64,000 bases of DNA, from contig NZ_CP133264.1 of assembly GCF_030915445.1 (NCBI RefSeq), forward strand, positions 3,224,001 through 3,288,000, given 5' to 3'. Positions 25,746 to 34,515 of this stretch are shown here, one piece after another (the stretch's first letter is position 1; every line of letters begins with the position of its first letter). The stretch is from Clostridium sp. OS1-26 (GTDB lineage: Bacteria; Bacillota; Clostridia; Clostridiales; Clostridiaceae). The notes below the pieces were generated by a model. That model was not told the DNA's origin, ran no database searches, and saw nothing but the letters and a program-made list of their open reading frames with translations. The translations under genes were made by a program, and so were the position numbers.

Positions 25746-26763
25746 TTTTGAAAAGCAATTAATTAAAGTTTTAAATGAAGAAAAAGAATTACCTAGCGTA
25801 GTTAGAATATCTTTAGATACTACTTATGATAGGATACGAACTCTATCAAAAAAGAAAAATAAAGCAGGCTGGAAAATAGCAGTAGCAATTTGTTGTGTTA
25901 TTATTTTAGGAGCTATGGCTACTAATGAATCTGTAAGAGCGGATATAAAATCATTTTTTGATTTTAGTGATAAAGGTGTGGAACGAGCAGTAAACAAGGG
26001 ATTTATTAATGAAAATAGTAGTTCCGTTCTTAATAAAGGTGTAAAGGTTACATTAGATAGTTATTTTGCAGATTCAAATAAAATGGGCTTATCCTTTAAG
26101 TTAAAATTTGATGATTCAAAAATATTAAAAGGGAAAGTAGATAGAATTTCATTAGATTATAGAGTAAAAAATGGAAATGGTGATTATATAGCAGAAATTA
26201 TTCCAGATACAAAACCGCTAAAAGGGAAAAATCAATATATGTCTTCATTCACTGATAAAAATTCTGAATTAAACTTAACAAATAATGAAGTTCAGTATGA
26301 TGTGATCATTGAATCTAGTAACGGTTCGATACCTAAGTTAGAAAATGCAGTAATAGAAGTAGAAGCTGTTAAAATATTTTATAAGAGCTCTGAAAATTTA
26401 AAAATTATTGATGGAAGATGGGATTTAAAGCTTAGTGGAGGAAAATCGGATACAGCTAATTCTGTTGAATACAAAGTAAAAAGCAATACATCTGGAATTG
26501 AAATAATATCAGCTAAGTCAAGCCCAACATCATTTAATGTAACTTTTGCGGTAGATGAAAAATATAAAGATGATACATTTACTGGGAAGAATATGAAGTT
26601 AGTAGATGAAGAAGGAAAAGAATATCTATCAAATAGTTATAGTAGTGATTTAAAGAATAATAAGATAATAATATCTACAAACTTTCCTTTAAGTTCTTAT
26701 GAGAATGTTAGTAAATTTAAATTAGTTATAGCATCCATAGGAGAAGTAGAATTTGTAAAATAA
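25735..26763 (+). CDS. DUF4179 membrane-anchored anti-sigma factor
   Basis: 342 residues from ATG 25735 (GAGGGAG upstream; a GTG at 25717 in frame is part of that site). A cytoplasmic N-terminal part (about 1-42) would hold the sigma factor. One membrane helix follows (WKIAVAICCVIILGAMA, about 44-62), then the extracellular DUF4179 and immunoglobulin-like region. It keeps the ECF factor inactive at the membrane until a signal arrives. Operon partner of the preceding sigma gene. Confidence 0.88.
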   Translation: MENNFEKQLIKVLNEEKELPSVVRISLDTTYDRIRTLSKKKNKAGWKIAVAICCVIILGAMATNESVRADIKSFFDFSDKGVERAVNKGFINENSSSVLNKGVKVTLDSYFADSNKMGLSFKLKFDDSKILKGKVDRISLDYRVKNGNGDYIAEIIPDTKPLKGKNQYMSSFTDKNSELNLTNNEVQYDVIIESSNGSIPKLENAVIEVEAVKIFYKSSENLKIIDGRWDLKLSGGKSDTANSVEYKVKSNTSGIEIISAKSSPTSFNVTFAVDEKYKDDTFTGKNMKLVDEEGKEYLSNSYSSDLKNNKIIISTNFPLSSYENVSKFKLVIASIGEVEFVK

Positions 26764-26935
26764 TATATTTTGTGCTAATCAAGATAAAAGTGTCTCAATT
26801 AAGGTAAAAACGTATCAATCAAAATAAAGTAACAATAGCCGCAGTTTTATTTGGATTAGTACATTTATTTGTATTGATAAAGGTTGTATAATTACATTAT
26901 TCGTTAACTAAGATATACATTCGGAGGTAAAAATA

Positions 26936-27511
26936 ATGAACTCAAATGAAATGAATATTTCAACAGAAAGATTAGCATTAAGGGGGATTAGAATTTCTGA
27001 TGCAGAGTCAATGTTTAAATACCGTTCAAATCCACAAATATATAAATTTCAAGGCTGGAGACCAGAAACCCTCAAAGAAGTAAAAGAATTTATTTGTGAA
27101 AAAACTGCTAAAACCCCTAATATACCGGATACTTGGTATCAACTTGGAATTTTGCTTAAGGAAACTGATGAGTTAATAGGGGACATAGGGATTCATTTTA
27201 TAGACTCAGATAATTTGCAGGTAGAAATAGGATTTACACTATCTTTAGATCATCAATGCAAAGGATATGCTACTGAAGCTATTACAGGTGTAATAAATTA
27301 CTTATTTAGCAATTTAAAAAAACATAGAATAATTGCTTCAGTTGACCCTAGAAATACAAAATCTATAGCATTACTTGAAAGAATTCAAATGAGAAAAGAG
27401 GCACATTTTAAAAAGAGCTTTTGGTTTGATAATGAATGGGTAGATGATGTAGTCTATTCAATTTTAAGGGAAGAGTGGATTAATCAAAAATCAGAGAGCA
27501 ATAATGAATAA
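26936..27511 (+). CDS. GNAT family N-acetyltransferase, RimJ/RimL-like
   Basis: 191 residues, CGGAGGT before the ATG. The pattern STERLALRGIRISDAESMFKY at the start, and HQCKGYATEAITGVINYLF with the acetyl-CoA-binding loop, are typical of the RimJ/RimL/SpeG-like branch. VDPRNTKSIALLERIQMRKE and the C-terminal DDVVYSILREEW complete the fold. It acetylates an unidentified amine, possibly a protein N-terminus or antibiotic. It has its own terminator, so it is probably monocistronic. Confidence 0.88.
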   Translation: MNSNEMNISTERLALRGIRISDAESMFKYRSNPQIYKFQGWRPETLKEVKEFICEKTAKTPNIPDTWYQLGILLKETDELIGDIGIHFIDSDNLQVEIGFTLSLDHQCKGYATEAITGVINYLFSNLKKHRIIASVDPRNTKSIALLERIQMRKEAHFKKSFWFDNEWVDDVVYSILREEWINQKSESNNE

Positions 27512-27555
27512 AAATTTTTTCTGGTTCAAACATATTCTCATTGATAGATAACAGA

Positions 27556-27584
27556 AGGCTCTGGAGTAAATCCAGAGCTTTTTA
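27556..27584 (+). terminator. Intrinsic terminator after GNAT gene
   Basis: GCTCTGGA (27558-27565) and TCCAGAGC (27571-27578) with a GTAAA loop, followed by a T5 run. Confidence 0.85.
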
Positions 27585-27698
27585 ATTTGTATATTGACAG
27601 CATTAGGTATTACTGGTATAATTCTATTACTACATAACATATATGAATAGTAGGAAAAAGATAATCATATTAAACTAAAAAATTTAATAAGTCATATT

Positions 27699-27801
27699 CT
27701 TATCAAGAGCGGTGGAGGGACTGGCCCTATGAAACCCGACAACCAGCATTTTTCATTAGATGTATGGTGTTAATTCCAGCAGAGTATTTCTGAAAGATAA
27801 G
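27699..27801 (+). ncRNA. SAM-I riboswitch (S-box) aptamer
   Basis: Binds S-adenosylmethionine in the nascent mRNA. P1 is CTTATC (27699-27704) with GATAAG (27796-27801). The core elements AGAGCGGTGGAGGGACTGGC, CCTATGAAACCC and GACAACC match the S-box consensus in order, with GGTGTTAATTCC in the P3/J3-4 area. The 3' P1 strand with its GGAAA extension (27796-27805) can instead pair with TTTCTTATC (about 27831-27839) in the terminator loop, giving the standard switch: high SAM keeps P1 closed and allows termination. It controls the sulfur-linked operon from 28135. Confidence 0.97.
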
Positions 27802-27819
27802 GAAAGGTAGTTTGTCATT

Positions 27820-27857
27820 AAAATGCTGTTTTTCTTATCAGAAAGCAGCATTTTTTA
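27820..27857 (+). terminator. S-box expression-platform terminator
   Basis: AAAATGCTG (27820-27828) pairs with CAGCATTTT (27846-27854), followed by a T run. The loop contains CTTATC, which is complementary to the 3' strand of riboswitch P1, so terminator and antiterminator exclude each other. Confidence 0.9.
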
Positions 27858-27874
27858 TTTTATCCGATGTTTAT

Positions 27875-28085
27875 CGCCACTAACACCCCAACGCACTCTG
27901 TGAAAGCGATTCACACCAAATCAGCACTCTGTGTAAGTGACTATCACCAAATCACAGATTTGGGATATCTACTTAAGATTTGGGTTCTCTGCTTTTCTTA
28001 AAGTTGGGGATAAGTGGCGCTACGACCCTGGATAACGGCTTCTAAGCTTCAGATGGAGTTTAAAACTCCACCTGAAGCCAAGAAT
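27875..28085 (+). repeat. Structured repeat element between riboswitch and operon
   Basis: About 210 bp without an ORF. The outer arms CGCCACT/CCCCAAC (27875-27892) pair with GTTGGGG/AGTGGCG (28003-28019). Inside are two tandem 31-bp imperfect copies starting GCACTCTGTG (27893-27923 and 27924-27954) and a CCAAATC-ACA-GATTTGG hairpin (27947-27963). A second hairpin, CTTCAGATGGAGTTT with its complement, lies at 28047-28077. The last part recurs in degenerate form near 38780. It looks like a dispersed palindromic repeat inserted into the leader. Whether it adds regulation is unknown. Confidence 0.6.
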
Positions 28086-28134
28086 CCTGTTTATAATAAA
28101 AATTTAATTTATATATTAAAGGAGATGTTAAATA

Positions 28135-28986
28135 ATGAAAATTAAATCCAGAGTATTAAAAATTTTTACAGCCACAATTGTAGCAGCTTTACTTATTGTA
28201 GGATGCGCTAAAGGCAATGATTCAAAAAACACTTCAACAAGTAATAGTAAAGAAGTAAAAAAAGTACTTGTTGCTACAAGTGGATCACCTAAACCTTATG
28301 TATGGGTTAATGAAAAAAATGAATTGGATGGGTATGATATCGCTGTAGTAAAGGAAATAGCAGGTCTTTTGCCTCAATATGATATTCAGTTCGAAAAAAC
28401 ACAATTCCCAAGCATTTTTGCAGGAATTGATTCAGGAAGATATCAGGTTGGAGCAAATAACATTACTAAAAAGCCTGAAAGAGAACAGAAGTATTTATTT
28501 GGAAATGAATATTATTATATGAATCAGACTTTGATAATCACGAAAAAAGGAAGAACTGATATTAAATCTTTAGAGGATCTTGGAGGTAAAAAAATATCTG
28601 TAAATCCAGGAGGATTTTCACAGCTGTTCATTGAACAGTTTAATAAAGATCACCCAAACAATAAAATTGTGGTGAATTATACAAATCAAGATGATTCAAA
28701 AACTTATCAAGATATAAATTCAGGAGCTTCAGATTTTACTTTTGCTGAAAAGGTAATGCTTCAAAACATTAAAGATACTTATAAAATTGACTTAGATTAT
28801 GTAGAGCTTCCAAAGGAGCAAATGATAAAAATACAAGATCCTGCAGCATATTTTGTGTTTAGCAAGACAGGAGATGGTCCTAAAATAAGAGATGATTTTG
28901 ATAATGCTATCAAGACTCTTATTAAAAATGGCAAACTTAAGGAACTTTCCATTAAGTACTTTGGCAGCGATTATACAGGAAGATAG
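28135..28986 (+). CDS. Amino-acid ABC transporter substrate-binding lipoprotein (family 3)
   Basis: 283 residues, AAAGGAGA before the ATG. The signal peptide ends in lipobox LIVGC with Cys24, so the protein is lipid-anchored outside the cell. The SBP_bac_3 fold is clear: LVATSGSPKPYVWVNEKNEL, then DGYDIAVVKEIA and FAGIDSGRYQVGANNITKKP. Family members bind polar amino acids including cystine. S-box control and the C-S lyase gene downstream suggest a sulfur compound such as methionine, its sulfoxide, cystine or an S-alkylcysteine (inference). First gene of the riboswitch operon. Confidence 0.92.
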   Translation: MKIKSRVLKIFTATIVAALLIVGCAKGNDSKNTSTSNSKEVKKVLVATSGSPKPYVWVNEKNELDGYDIAVVKEIAGLLPQYDIQFEKTQFPSIFAGIDSGRYQVGANNITKKPEREQKYLFGNEYYYMNQTLIITKKGRTDIKSLEDLGGKKISVNPGGFSQLFIEQFNKDHPNNKIVVNYTNQDDSKTYQDINSGASDFTFAEKVMLQNIKDTYKIDLDYVELPKEQMIKIQDPAAYFVFSKTGDGPKIRDDFDNAIKTLIKNGKLKELSIKYFGSDYTGR

Positions 28987-29083
28987 TTTTTTGTTTACTA
29001 AAACACTTCCACTGGAGACATACTTTGTATTACGACTTAATGAGAGAAAATTTTTATAATTTATTTAAAATGGAGGCGTAGTT

Positions 29084-29833
29084 ATGCCAAAGCTTTTTGA
29101 TTTTAAACTTGTGTTTATGGAAATTCCAGAACTTATTAAATATTTGCCAATTACATTAAAGATTGCAGGCCTGTCAATGATTTTTAGCTTGCTGATAGGA
29201 CTTATAACAGCATTAATAAAGATAAAAAAGATACCTGTGCTGAGTCAAATTTCAGCATTTTATGTATCTTTTATGAGAGGTACACCTATTGTTGTACAAT
29301 TATATCTTTCATTTTATGGAATTCCAATGTTTCTGCAATATATAAACTATTATAATGGTACACATTACAATACAAATAGTATACCACCAATACTTTTTGT
29401 GCTTTTGGCTTTCTCGTTGAATGAAGGTGCATACAGCTCTGAAAGCATACGTGCTGCAATTGAATCAGTAGATAAAGGGCAGATAGAAGCTGCCCATTCT
29501 ATAGGAATGACAAATTTTCAGGCGTTATATCGTATAATTCTTCCAGAGGCTCTTATTGTTGCATTGCCTACTATTGGGAATTCTTTTATAAGTACAATCA
29601 AAGGCACATCTCTTGCATTCGTATGCGCTGTTGTTGAAATGACTGCTCAAGGGCAGATTATGGGTGCACGTACTTTAAGATATTTTGAAATGTATATTTC
29701 ACTAGCTATAATTTACTGGATAATTACTATAATTATAGAGCGCTTAATATCATTTTTAGAAAAACGCTTAAAAGCCAACGAAAGGGGTGTAGTTGATGAT
29801 ACAAATAAGAGGACTGCAGAAGCAATTCGGTAG
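29084..29833 (+). CDS. Amino-acid ABC transporter permease (HisM/GlnP type)
   Basis: 249 residues as written, with five or so membrane segments and the family motif SFMRGTPIVVQLYLSFYGIP, then the EAA loop EAAHSIGMTNFQALYRIILP. It forms the channel for the lipoprotein-delivered solute. The frame overlaps the ATPase gene by 38 nt, with a hydrophilic tail. One extra G or A near 29781-29787 would instead end it at an ATG-overlapping stop (237 residues), so a further homopolymer undercall is possible here. Preceded by GGAGG. Confidence 0.9.
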   Translation: MPKLFDFKLVFMEIPELIKYLPITLKIAGLSMIFSLLIGLITALIKIKKIPVLSQISAFYVSFMRGTPIVVQLYLSFYGIPMFLQYINYYNGTHYNTNSIPPILFVLLAFSLNEGAYSSESIRAAIESVDKGQIEAAHSIGMTNFQALYRIILPEALIVALPTIGNSFISTIKGTSLAFVCAVVEMTAQGQIMGARTLRYFEMYISLAIIYWIITIIIERLISFLEKRLKANERGVVDDTNKRTAEAIR

Positions 29834-30548
29834 TGATCAAGTATTAAAAGGAATAGATTTAACCATTAAGGATGGTGAAGTTGTAGGGATTATAGGACCT
29901 TCAGGTTCAGGTAAATCAACTCTGTTAAGATGTATAGATTTTTTAGAAAAACCTAATAAAGGACATATTCAGGTGGACGATTTTTCTATGAATGTTGAAA
30001 ATCCTAAGAAAAAAGATATACTATATCTCCGCCGAAACACCGCTATGGTGTTTCAACAATTTAATTTATTTAAGCAAAAAACATCCATGGAAAATGTAAT
30101 GGAAGGCCTTGTTACAGTACAGAAAATAAGTAAAGAAAAAGCTTATGAAACTGCACAGAATTTTTTGAAAAAAGTAGGGTTAGGTGATCGTATGGATTAT
30201 TATCCAAGACAACTTTCTGGAGGTCAGCAGCAAAGGGTAAGTATTGCTCGTGCTCTTGCACTAAATCCCAAGGTAATACTTTTTGATGAGCCAACCTCTG
30301 CATTGGACCCAGAAATGGTGGGGGAGGTACTTGAGGTTATTAAAGAAGCTGCAAAGGAAGGACGTACTATGATTATAGTTTCTCATGAGATGAGTTTTGT
30401 TCGTGAAATAGCGGATAAAGTAGTTTTCTTTGATAACGGTGCTATTGTAGAGCAAGGTACACCTGATGAAGTTTTTTTGCATACTAAAAATGAAAGAACT
30501 AAGCAGTTTTTATCCAGATTCAGTAAATCTTTTGTATATAACATTTAA
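29796..30548 (+). CDS. Amino-acid ABC transporter ATPase (GlnQ/TcyC type)
   Basis: 250 residues from ATG 29796 behind AAAGGGGTG (a TTG one codon earlier is less likely). Walker A GPSGSGKST (about residue 32), Q-loop MVFQQFNLFKQKTSMENV, signature LSGGQQQRVSIARALAL, Walker B VILFDEPTSALDPEM, H-loop IVSHEMSFVREIAD. Typical of polar amino-acid importers. It powers uptake by the adjacent permease and lipoprotein. Confidence 0.93.
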   Translation: MIQIRGLQKQFGSDQVLKGIDLTIKDGEVVGIIGPSGSGKSTLLRCIDFLEKPNKGHIQVDDFSMNVENPKKKDILYLRRNTAMVFQQFNLFKQKTSMENVMEGLVTVQKISKEKAYETAQNFLKKVGLGDRMDYYPRQLSGGQQQRVSIARALALNPKVILFDEPTSALDPEMVGEVLEVIKEAAKEGRTMIIVSHEMSFVREIADKVVFFDNGAIVEQGTPDEVFLHTKNERTKQFLSRFSKSFVYNI

Positions 30549-30560
30549 GAGGTGAATAAT

Positions 30561-31697
30561 ATGAAATTTGATTTTGATTATGAAATAAAAAGAACAGAAA
30601 CTAACAGTATTAAATGGGACACATTTTCTTCTGAGTATATTCCTCTTTTTATAGCAGATATGGATTTTGCTTCTTCACCTGCTATTATTGAAGCTGTTGA
30701 AAAAAGAGTATCACATGGAATTTTCGGATATTCAAAACCTAGTGAAGAACTATATGACATTATTCTGGCATGGTTTAAACAAGAATACAACTTTGATATA
30801 AAGAAGTCATGGATTTTATGGCTTCCTGGAATTGTCCCAGCACTGGGAGTTGCCAGTGCAATGATTGAAGGAGATGTAATAACTACTATCCCTAATTATT
30901 CAATGTTACTTTCCGCTCCTAAAAAAGCAGGTAAGAATCGCATAGATTCTTCTCTTAAGATTATTAACGGTCGTTATGAAATTGATTTTGATGATTTAGA
31001 AAATAAAGTTACTGATAAAACCAAGATATTCTTACTTTGCAATCCTCACAACCCTGTGGGAAGAGTATATACAAAGGAAGAGCTTCTAAAGGTGGTAGAA
31101 TTTTGCAATAAGCATGATTTAATTCTTGTATCCGATGAAATTCATTGTGAATTGATTTTAGAAGGAAGGCATACACCTATTGTGACAACTGGAGATATTG
31201 CCCTTGAAAGGTCAATTACTTTCATGAGCCCAGGAAAAACTTATAATATACCAGGTATACCTATTGCATTTGCTATTATTCCCAACCCTGAACTAAGAAA
31301 ACGCTTTGAGTCTGCAGGCTATGCCATAGCTCATCCCGGTACATTAAGTTATGAAGCTTGCGCTGCAGCCTATGGTAAGTCAGGAGAATGGAAACAAGCT
31401 TTAATAAAATATTTGAGAGACAATCGTGATTATCTTGAAAATGAACTTAAAAGACGATTTCCTAAGATATTTTATACCCATGTTGAAGGAACTTATCTAA
31501 TTTGGTTAGATTTTCGTCCACTTGGGATAGAAAATCCCTATCAGTTCTTCTACGACAATGCTAAGGTTGTATTTTCAGATGGAGGTCAATTTGGTAAAGA
31601 GGGATTTGTAAGGTTTAATTTTGGCTGTCGTCGTGCAGTGCTTGAAAAGGCACTTAATAGAATTGAAGAAGCCTTAAAAAATAGAGGAGAGATATAA
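30561..31697 (+). CDS. PLP-dependent C-S lyase/aminotransferase, MalY/PatB family
   Basis: 378 residues from ATG 30561 (AGAGGTG upstream). It has the fold-type I signatures of the MalY/PatB group: WILWLPGIVPAL, NPHNPVG (161-167), SDEIH (191-195) and PLP lysine Lys226 in MSPGKTYNIPG. These enzymes perform beta-elimination on cystathionine or S-substituted cysteines, giving a thiol (or homocysteine), pyruvate and ammonia. Placement after the importer, under an S-box, suggests a scavenging role for sulfur amino acids. It starts 12 nt after the ATPase gene and ends 1 nt before the molybdoenzyme gene, so it is clearly co-transcribed. Confidence 0.9.
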   Translation: MKFDFDYEIKRTETNSIKWDTFSSEYIPLFIADMDFASSPAIIEAVEKRVSHGIFGYSKPSEELYDIILAWFKQEYNFDIKKSWILWLPGIVPALGVASAMIEGDVITTIPNYSMLLSAPKKAGKNRIDSSLKIINGRYEIDFDDLENKVTDKTKIFLLCNPHNPVGRVYTKEELLKVVEFCNKHDLILVSDEIHCELILEGRHTPIVTTGDIALERSITFMSPGKTYNIPGIPIAFAIIPNPELRKRFESAGYAIAHPGTLSYEACAAAYGKSGEWKQALIKYLRDNRDYLENELKRRFPKIFYTHVEGTYLIWLDFRPLGIENPYQFFYDNAKVVFSDGGQFGKEGFVRFNFGCRRAVLEKALNRIEEALKNRGEI

Positions 31698-31698
31698 T

Positions 31699-33819
31699 AT
31701 GGGAGATGGCAATACTCTTTTAAGAGCTAAAATAGCAGGTGAAGAAACTGGAATAGAAATAAAGCATACCATCTGTGATATATGTTCTGCTGGATGTGGC
31801 ACTGATGCATATATAAAAGATGGTAAAGTCATAAAGGTTGAAGGTACCAAGGGTCATATTGCAGGAAATGGGTATCTTTGCACAAAAGGTTTTGCAAACA
31901 GGGAATATATTTATAAAGAAGATAGGATAAAGACTCCGTTGAAAAGAATTGGCAAAAAAGGTGAAGGTAAGTTTGAAGCTATTACTTGGGAAGAGGCTTA
32001 TAAGGAAATAGAAAAAAAACTCAACGGATATAAAAAGAAATTTGGAGCAGATTCGGTAGCTTTCTTCACCGGTTATCAAAAATGGTATCGTACTATCTTC
32101 CATAGATTTGTTCATTCTTTTGGTACTTTAAATTATGGAACCGAGTCTAGTTCGTGCTTTCAATCTTTTTTTATGGCAAGCAGAATTGCTGGAGGGGTGC
32201 TTACAAGACCTGATATTGCTAATGCAGATTTATTTATAGCTTGGGCATATAATCCTTACTATTCTTCAAACGCAGTTAGTTTAAATATTGAAAAGTTTAA
32301 GAAAAATGGGTTGAAGGTTATCATAATAGACCCTAGAATAACTCCAACATCACAGAAACTGGCAGACATACACCTTAGGCCTAAGCCAGGAACTGATGGT
32401 GCGTTGGCACATGGATTTGCACGTTTTCTTATACATGAAGATAAAATTGATAGGGATTTTATAAAAAAGCATATCCATGGCTTTGAGGAATATGCAGCCT
32501 ATGTGGAACAGTTTGATATTAAAAATGTGTCTAGCATTACAGGCATTTCTGAAAAAGATATAATAAAAGCTGCCGAAATGATTGCAGCAAATAAATGCAT
32601 TGCTATAAATGAAGGTTTTACAGGTATTTTTCATCATCGCAATGGCATGCAAAATTTGCGTGCAATTATGTCAATAAGTGCAATTACAGGGAATTATGAT
32701 CATAGGGGAGGACAAATTCCTCTTAAGTATTCAAATCCAGATAAATTAGGACCAGCACTTTTAGATGAAAAGTTTATAAATGAAGTGAGACCTAAAAATT
32801 CACTTTCTAAAATAGGTTCTGATAAATTTCCACTTTGGTCCGAATTAGTAGATGAATTTCAGGCAATGGATCTTTCAAGGCATATTTTAGAACAGAAGCC
32901 ATATCCCATTAAAGCAGTATTTGCTCTTGGTATGAATGTGCGTATGTTTCCTGATAATAATTCTCTTTTTAAAGCATTAGAGGTTGTAGATTTTTTTGTT
33001 GATACGGATTTGTTTATGACAGATACGGCTAAATATGCGGATATTGTACTGCCTGCATGTTCATCCTTTGAGAGAAGTCAGCTTATAAGCTATGGTTCGG
33101 AAGTTGCTTTCACAAAAACTATCATAGAACCTCTATATGAATCAAAATCAGATGTAGATATTATTTGTGAGCTTGCAAAAGTAATGAATTTAGATGATGA
33201 GCTTTTAAAATCTGGGTATGAAAATTGCTGTAGATATTTGATAAGTGATTTGGATATTAGTCTTGAAGATTTAAAAAATTCTGATGGTCCTGTAAAAATT
33301 CCTGGATTTAAACCTTATATGGTAGGTGAAAATACGAAAGATGGGTATGATACTCCTAGCAAAAAATATGAACTTAAATCCAGTATTATAGAAAAGTATT
33401 CCAAGTGGAATCTGGAACCGCTGCCTATTTATACTGCATCTCTTGATGATGTAGATGAGGTACAGTATCCTTTTATCCTTACTGCAGGCGCAAGAATACC
33501 AGGTGCATTTCATTCAAGGCTTCATAATATAAGCTGGACAAGAGCTTTAAGACCTGAACCGACAGCAGATATAAATTTTTATGACGGAAAAAAACTTAAT
33601 ATTAATCAGGATGATATTATAGAGATTATTACTACAAAGGGCTCAATTGATGTTAAAGCTAATTTGACCCAAAGTGTACTTGAAGGAGTAGTAAATATGT
33701 ATCATGGATATAGCGAAGCAGATGTAAATGCCATAATCGAAGGGGATCATCTTGATCCTTATTCAGGCTTTCCAGGATATCGTAGTGTACGCTGTACAAT
33801 AAGAAAGAAGGTATTTTAA
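31699..33819 (+). CDS. Molybdopterin oxidoreductase, catalytic subunit (bis-MGD family)
   Basis: 706 residues, DMSO-reductase superfamily. The N-terminal [4Fe-4S] motif is Cys26-x2-Cys29-x3-Cys33-x27-Cys61, followed by the Mo-bis-MGD domains (ITWEEAYKEIEKKL, VIIIDPRITPTSQKLAD, GMNVRMFPDN, DTDLFMTDTAKYADIVLPA) and the C-terminal molydop-binding domain (FHSRLHNISWTRALRPEP). Cys153 in TESSSCFQ is at the usual place of a cysteine Mo ligand. There is no Tat signal, so it is cytoplasmic. It is 1 nt after the lyase gene and 1 nt before the ferredoxin subunit gene. Operon context suggests reduction of an S-oxide or related sulfur compound; polysulfide-, thiosulfate- or formate-type chemistry cannot be excluded. 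Confidence 0.9.
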   Translation: MGDGNTLLRAKIAGEETGIEIKHTICDICSAGCGTDAYIKDGKVIKVEGTKGHIAGNGYLCTKGFANREYIYKEDRIKTPLKRIGKKGEGKFEAITWEEAYKEIEKKLNGYKKKFGADSVAFFTGYQKWYRTIFHRFVHSFGTLNYGTESSSCFQSFFMASRIAGGVLTRPDIANADLFIAWAYNPYYSSNAVSLNIEKFKKNGLKVIIIDPRITPTSQKLADIHLRPKPGTDGALAHGFARFLIHEDKIDRDFIKKHIHGFEEYAAYVEQFDIKNVSSITGISEKDIIKAAEMIAANKCIAINEGFTGIFHHRNGMQNLRAIMSISAITGNYDHRGGQIPLKYSNPDKLGPALLDEKFINEVRPKNSLSKIGSDKFPLWSELVDEFQAMDLSRHILEQKPYPIKAVFALGMNVRMFPDNNSLFKALEVVDFFVDTDLFMTDTAKYADIVLPACSSFERSQLISYGSEVAFTKTIIEPLYESKSDVDIICELAKVMNLDDELLKSGYENCCRYLISDLDISLEDLKNSDGPVKIPGFKPYMVGENTKDGYDTPSKKYELKSSIIEKYSKWNLEPLPIYTASLDDVDEVQYPFILTAGARIPGAFHSRLHNISWTRALRPEPTADINFYDGKKLNINQDDIIEIITTKGSIDVKANLTQSVLEGVVNMYHGYSEADVNAIIEGDHLDPYSGFPGYRSVRCTIRKKVF

Positions 33820-33820
33820 T

Positions 33821-34300
33821 ATGAGCTTTATAGTAGATTTTGATAGTGAAAAATGTACAGGATGTGGAGCATGTGCTATTGCCTGTATGGATTATAAAGA
33901 TATAGATTTGAAATTTCATAAACCTCTAAGGCAGATAATTACTAAAGAATGGATAAGAAATGGCATTACAAAAGTTGAATTTATATCTGCAGCATGTATG
34001 CATTGCGAAGATGCTCCATGTGCAGATATATGCCCTAGAGGATGTATATACAAAAATAAAGAAAATGGACTTACTGATTATGACAATAGCTTATGTGTTG
34101 GCTGCAAAGTGTGTGCTTCAGTTTGTCAATACAACGCTATATCCTTTGATTCTAATCATAAAATGCAAAAATGTACTGGATGCATTGAAAGATTGGAACT
34201 TGAACTTCTACCTTCATGCTGTGAGGCATGTCCTCAAAAAGCTATTATTTTCATGAGGAATGATGAAATGACATCCGCAATAGAAAACATTTCAAGATAA
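33821..34300 (+). CDS. Four-cluster ferredoxin subunit (DmsB/PhsB type)
   Basis: 159 residues with four cysteine groups for [4Fe-4S] clusters: CTGCGACAIAC (from residue 13), CMHCEDAPCADICP, CVGCKVCASVC and CTGCIERL with the later CCEACP. This is the electron-transfer subunit of the preceding molybdoenzyme, passing electrons from an unknown donor. No membrane anchor (DmsC/NrfD) gene follows, so the pair is probably soluble in the cytoplasm and fed by ferredoxin or a reductase encoded elsewhere. Last gene of the S-box operon. Confidence 0.92.
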   Translation: MSFIVDFDSEKCTGCGACAIACMDYKDIDLKFHKPLRQIITKEWIRNGITKVEFISAACMHCEDAPCADICPRGCIYKNKENGLTDYDNSLCVGCKVCASVCQYNAISFDSNHKMQKCTGCIERLELELLPSCCEACPQKAIIFMRNDEMTSAIENISR

Positions 34301-34369
34301 ATGTGGAGTTCTTTTTATTGTAAATCTTATAATGAATTGATTTGAATTATATGATATAATTACCAGTAA

Positions 34370-34401
34370 TTACTTTGCAATCGTAAGATATTACAAAGTA
34401 A
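34370..34401. repeat. Inverted repeat after the S-box operon
   Basis: TTACTTTG (34370-34377) and CAAAGTAA (34394-34401) around a 16-nt centre. There is no strong T run, so it could be a weak terminator or an operator for the downstream gene. Confidence 0.35.
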
Positions 34402-34515
34402 GGTCTATATTTTAGTATGAGCAGTAGCAATATTGTATTAAAGGACAAAGGAATTTAATGCAAAATTAATGTTCTATAATAAATATAGACAAACTGTATG
34501 ATGGGGGGAAGTTAT

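Noticed and set aside
27893..27954. Two 31-bp direct repeats, CRISPR-like in unit length
   Set aside because: The copies are adjacent with no spacer, only about 80% identical, and there are no cas genes. They belong to a palindromic element.
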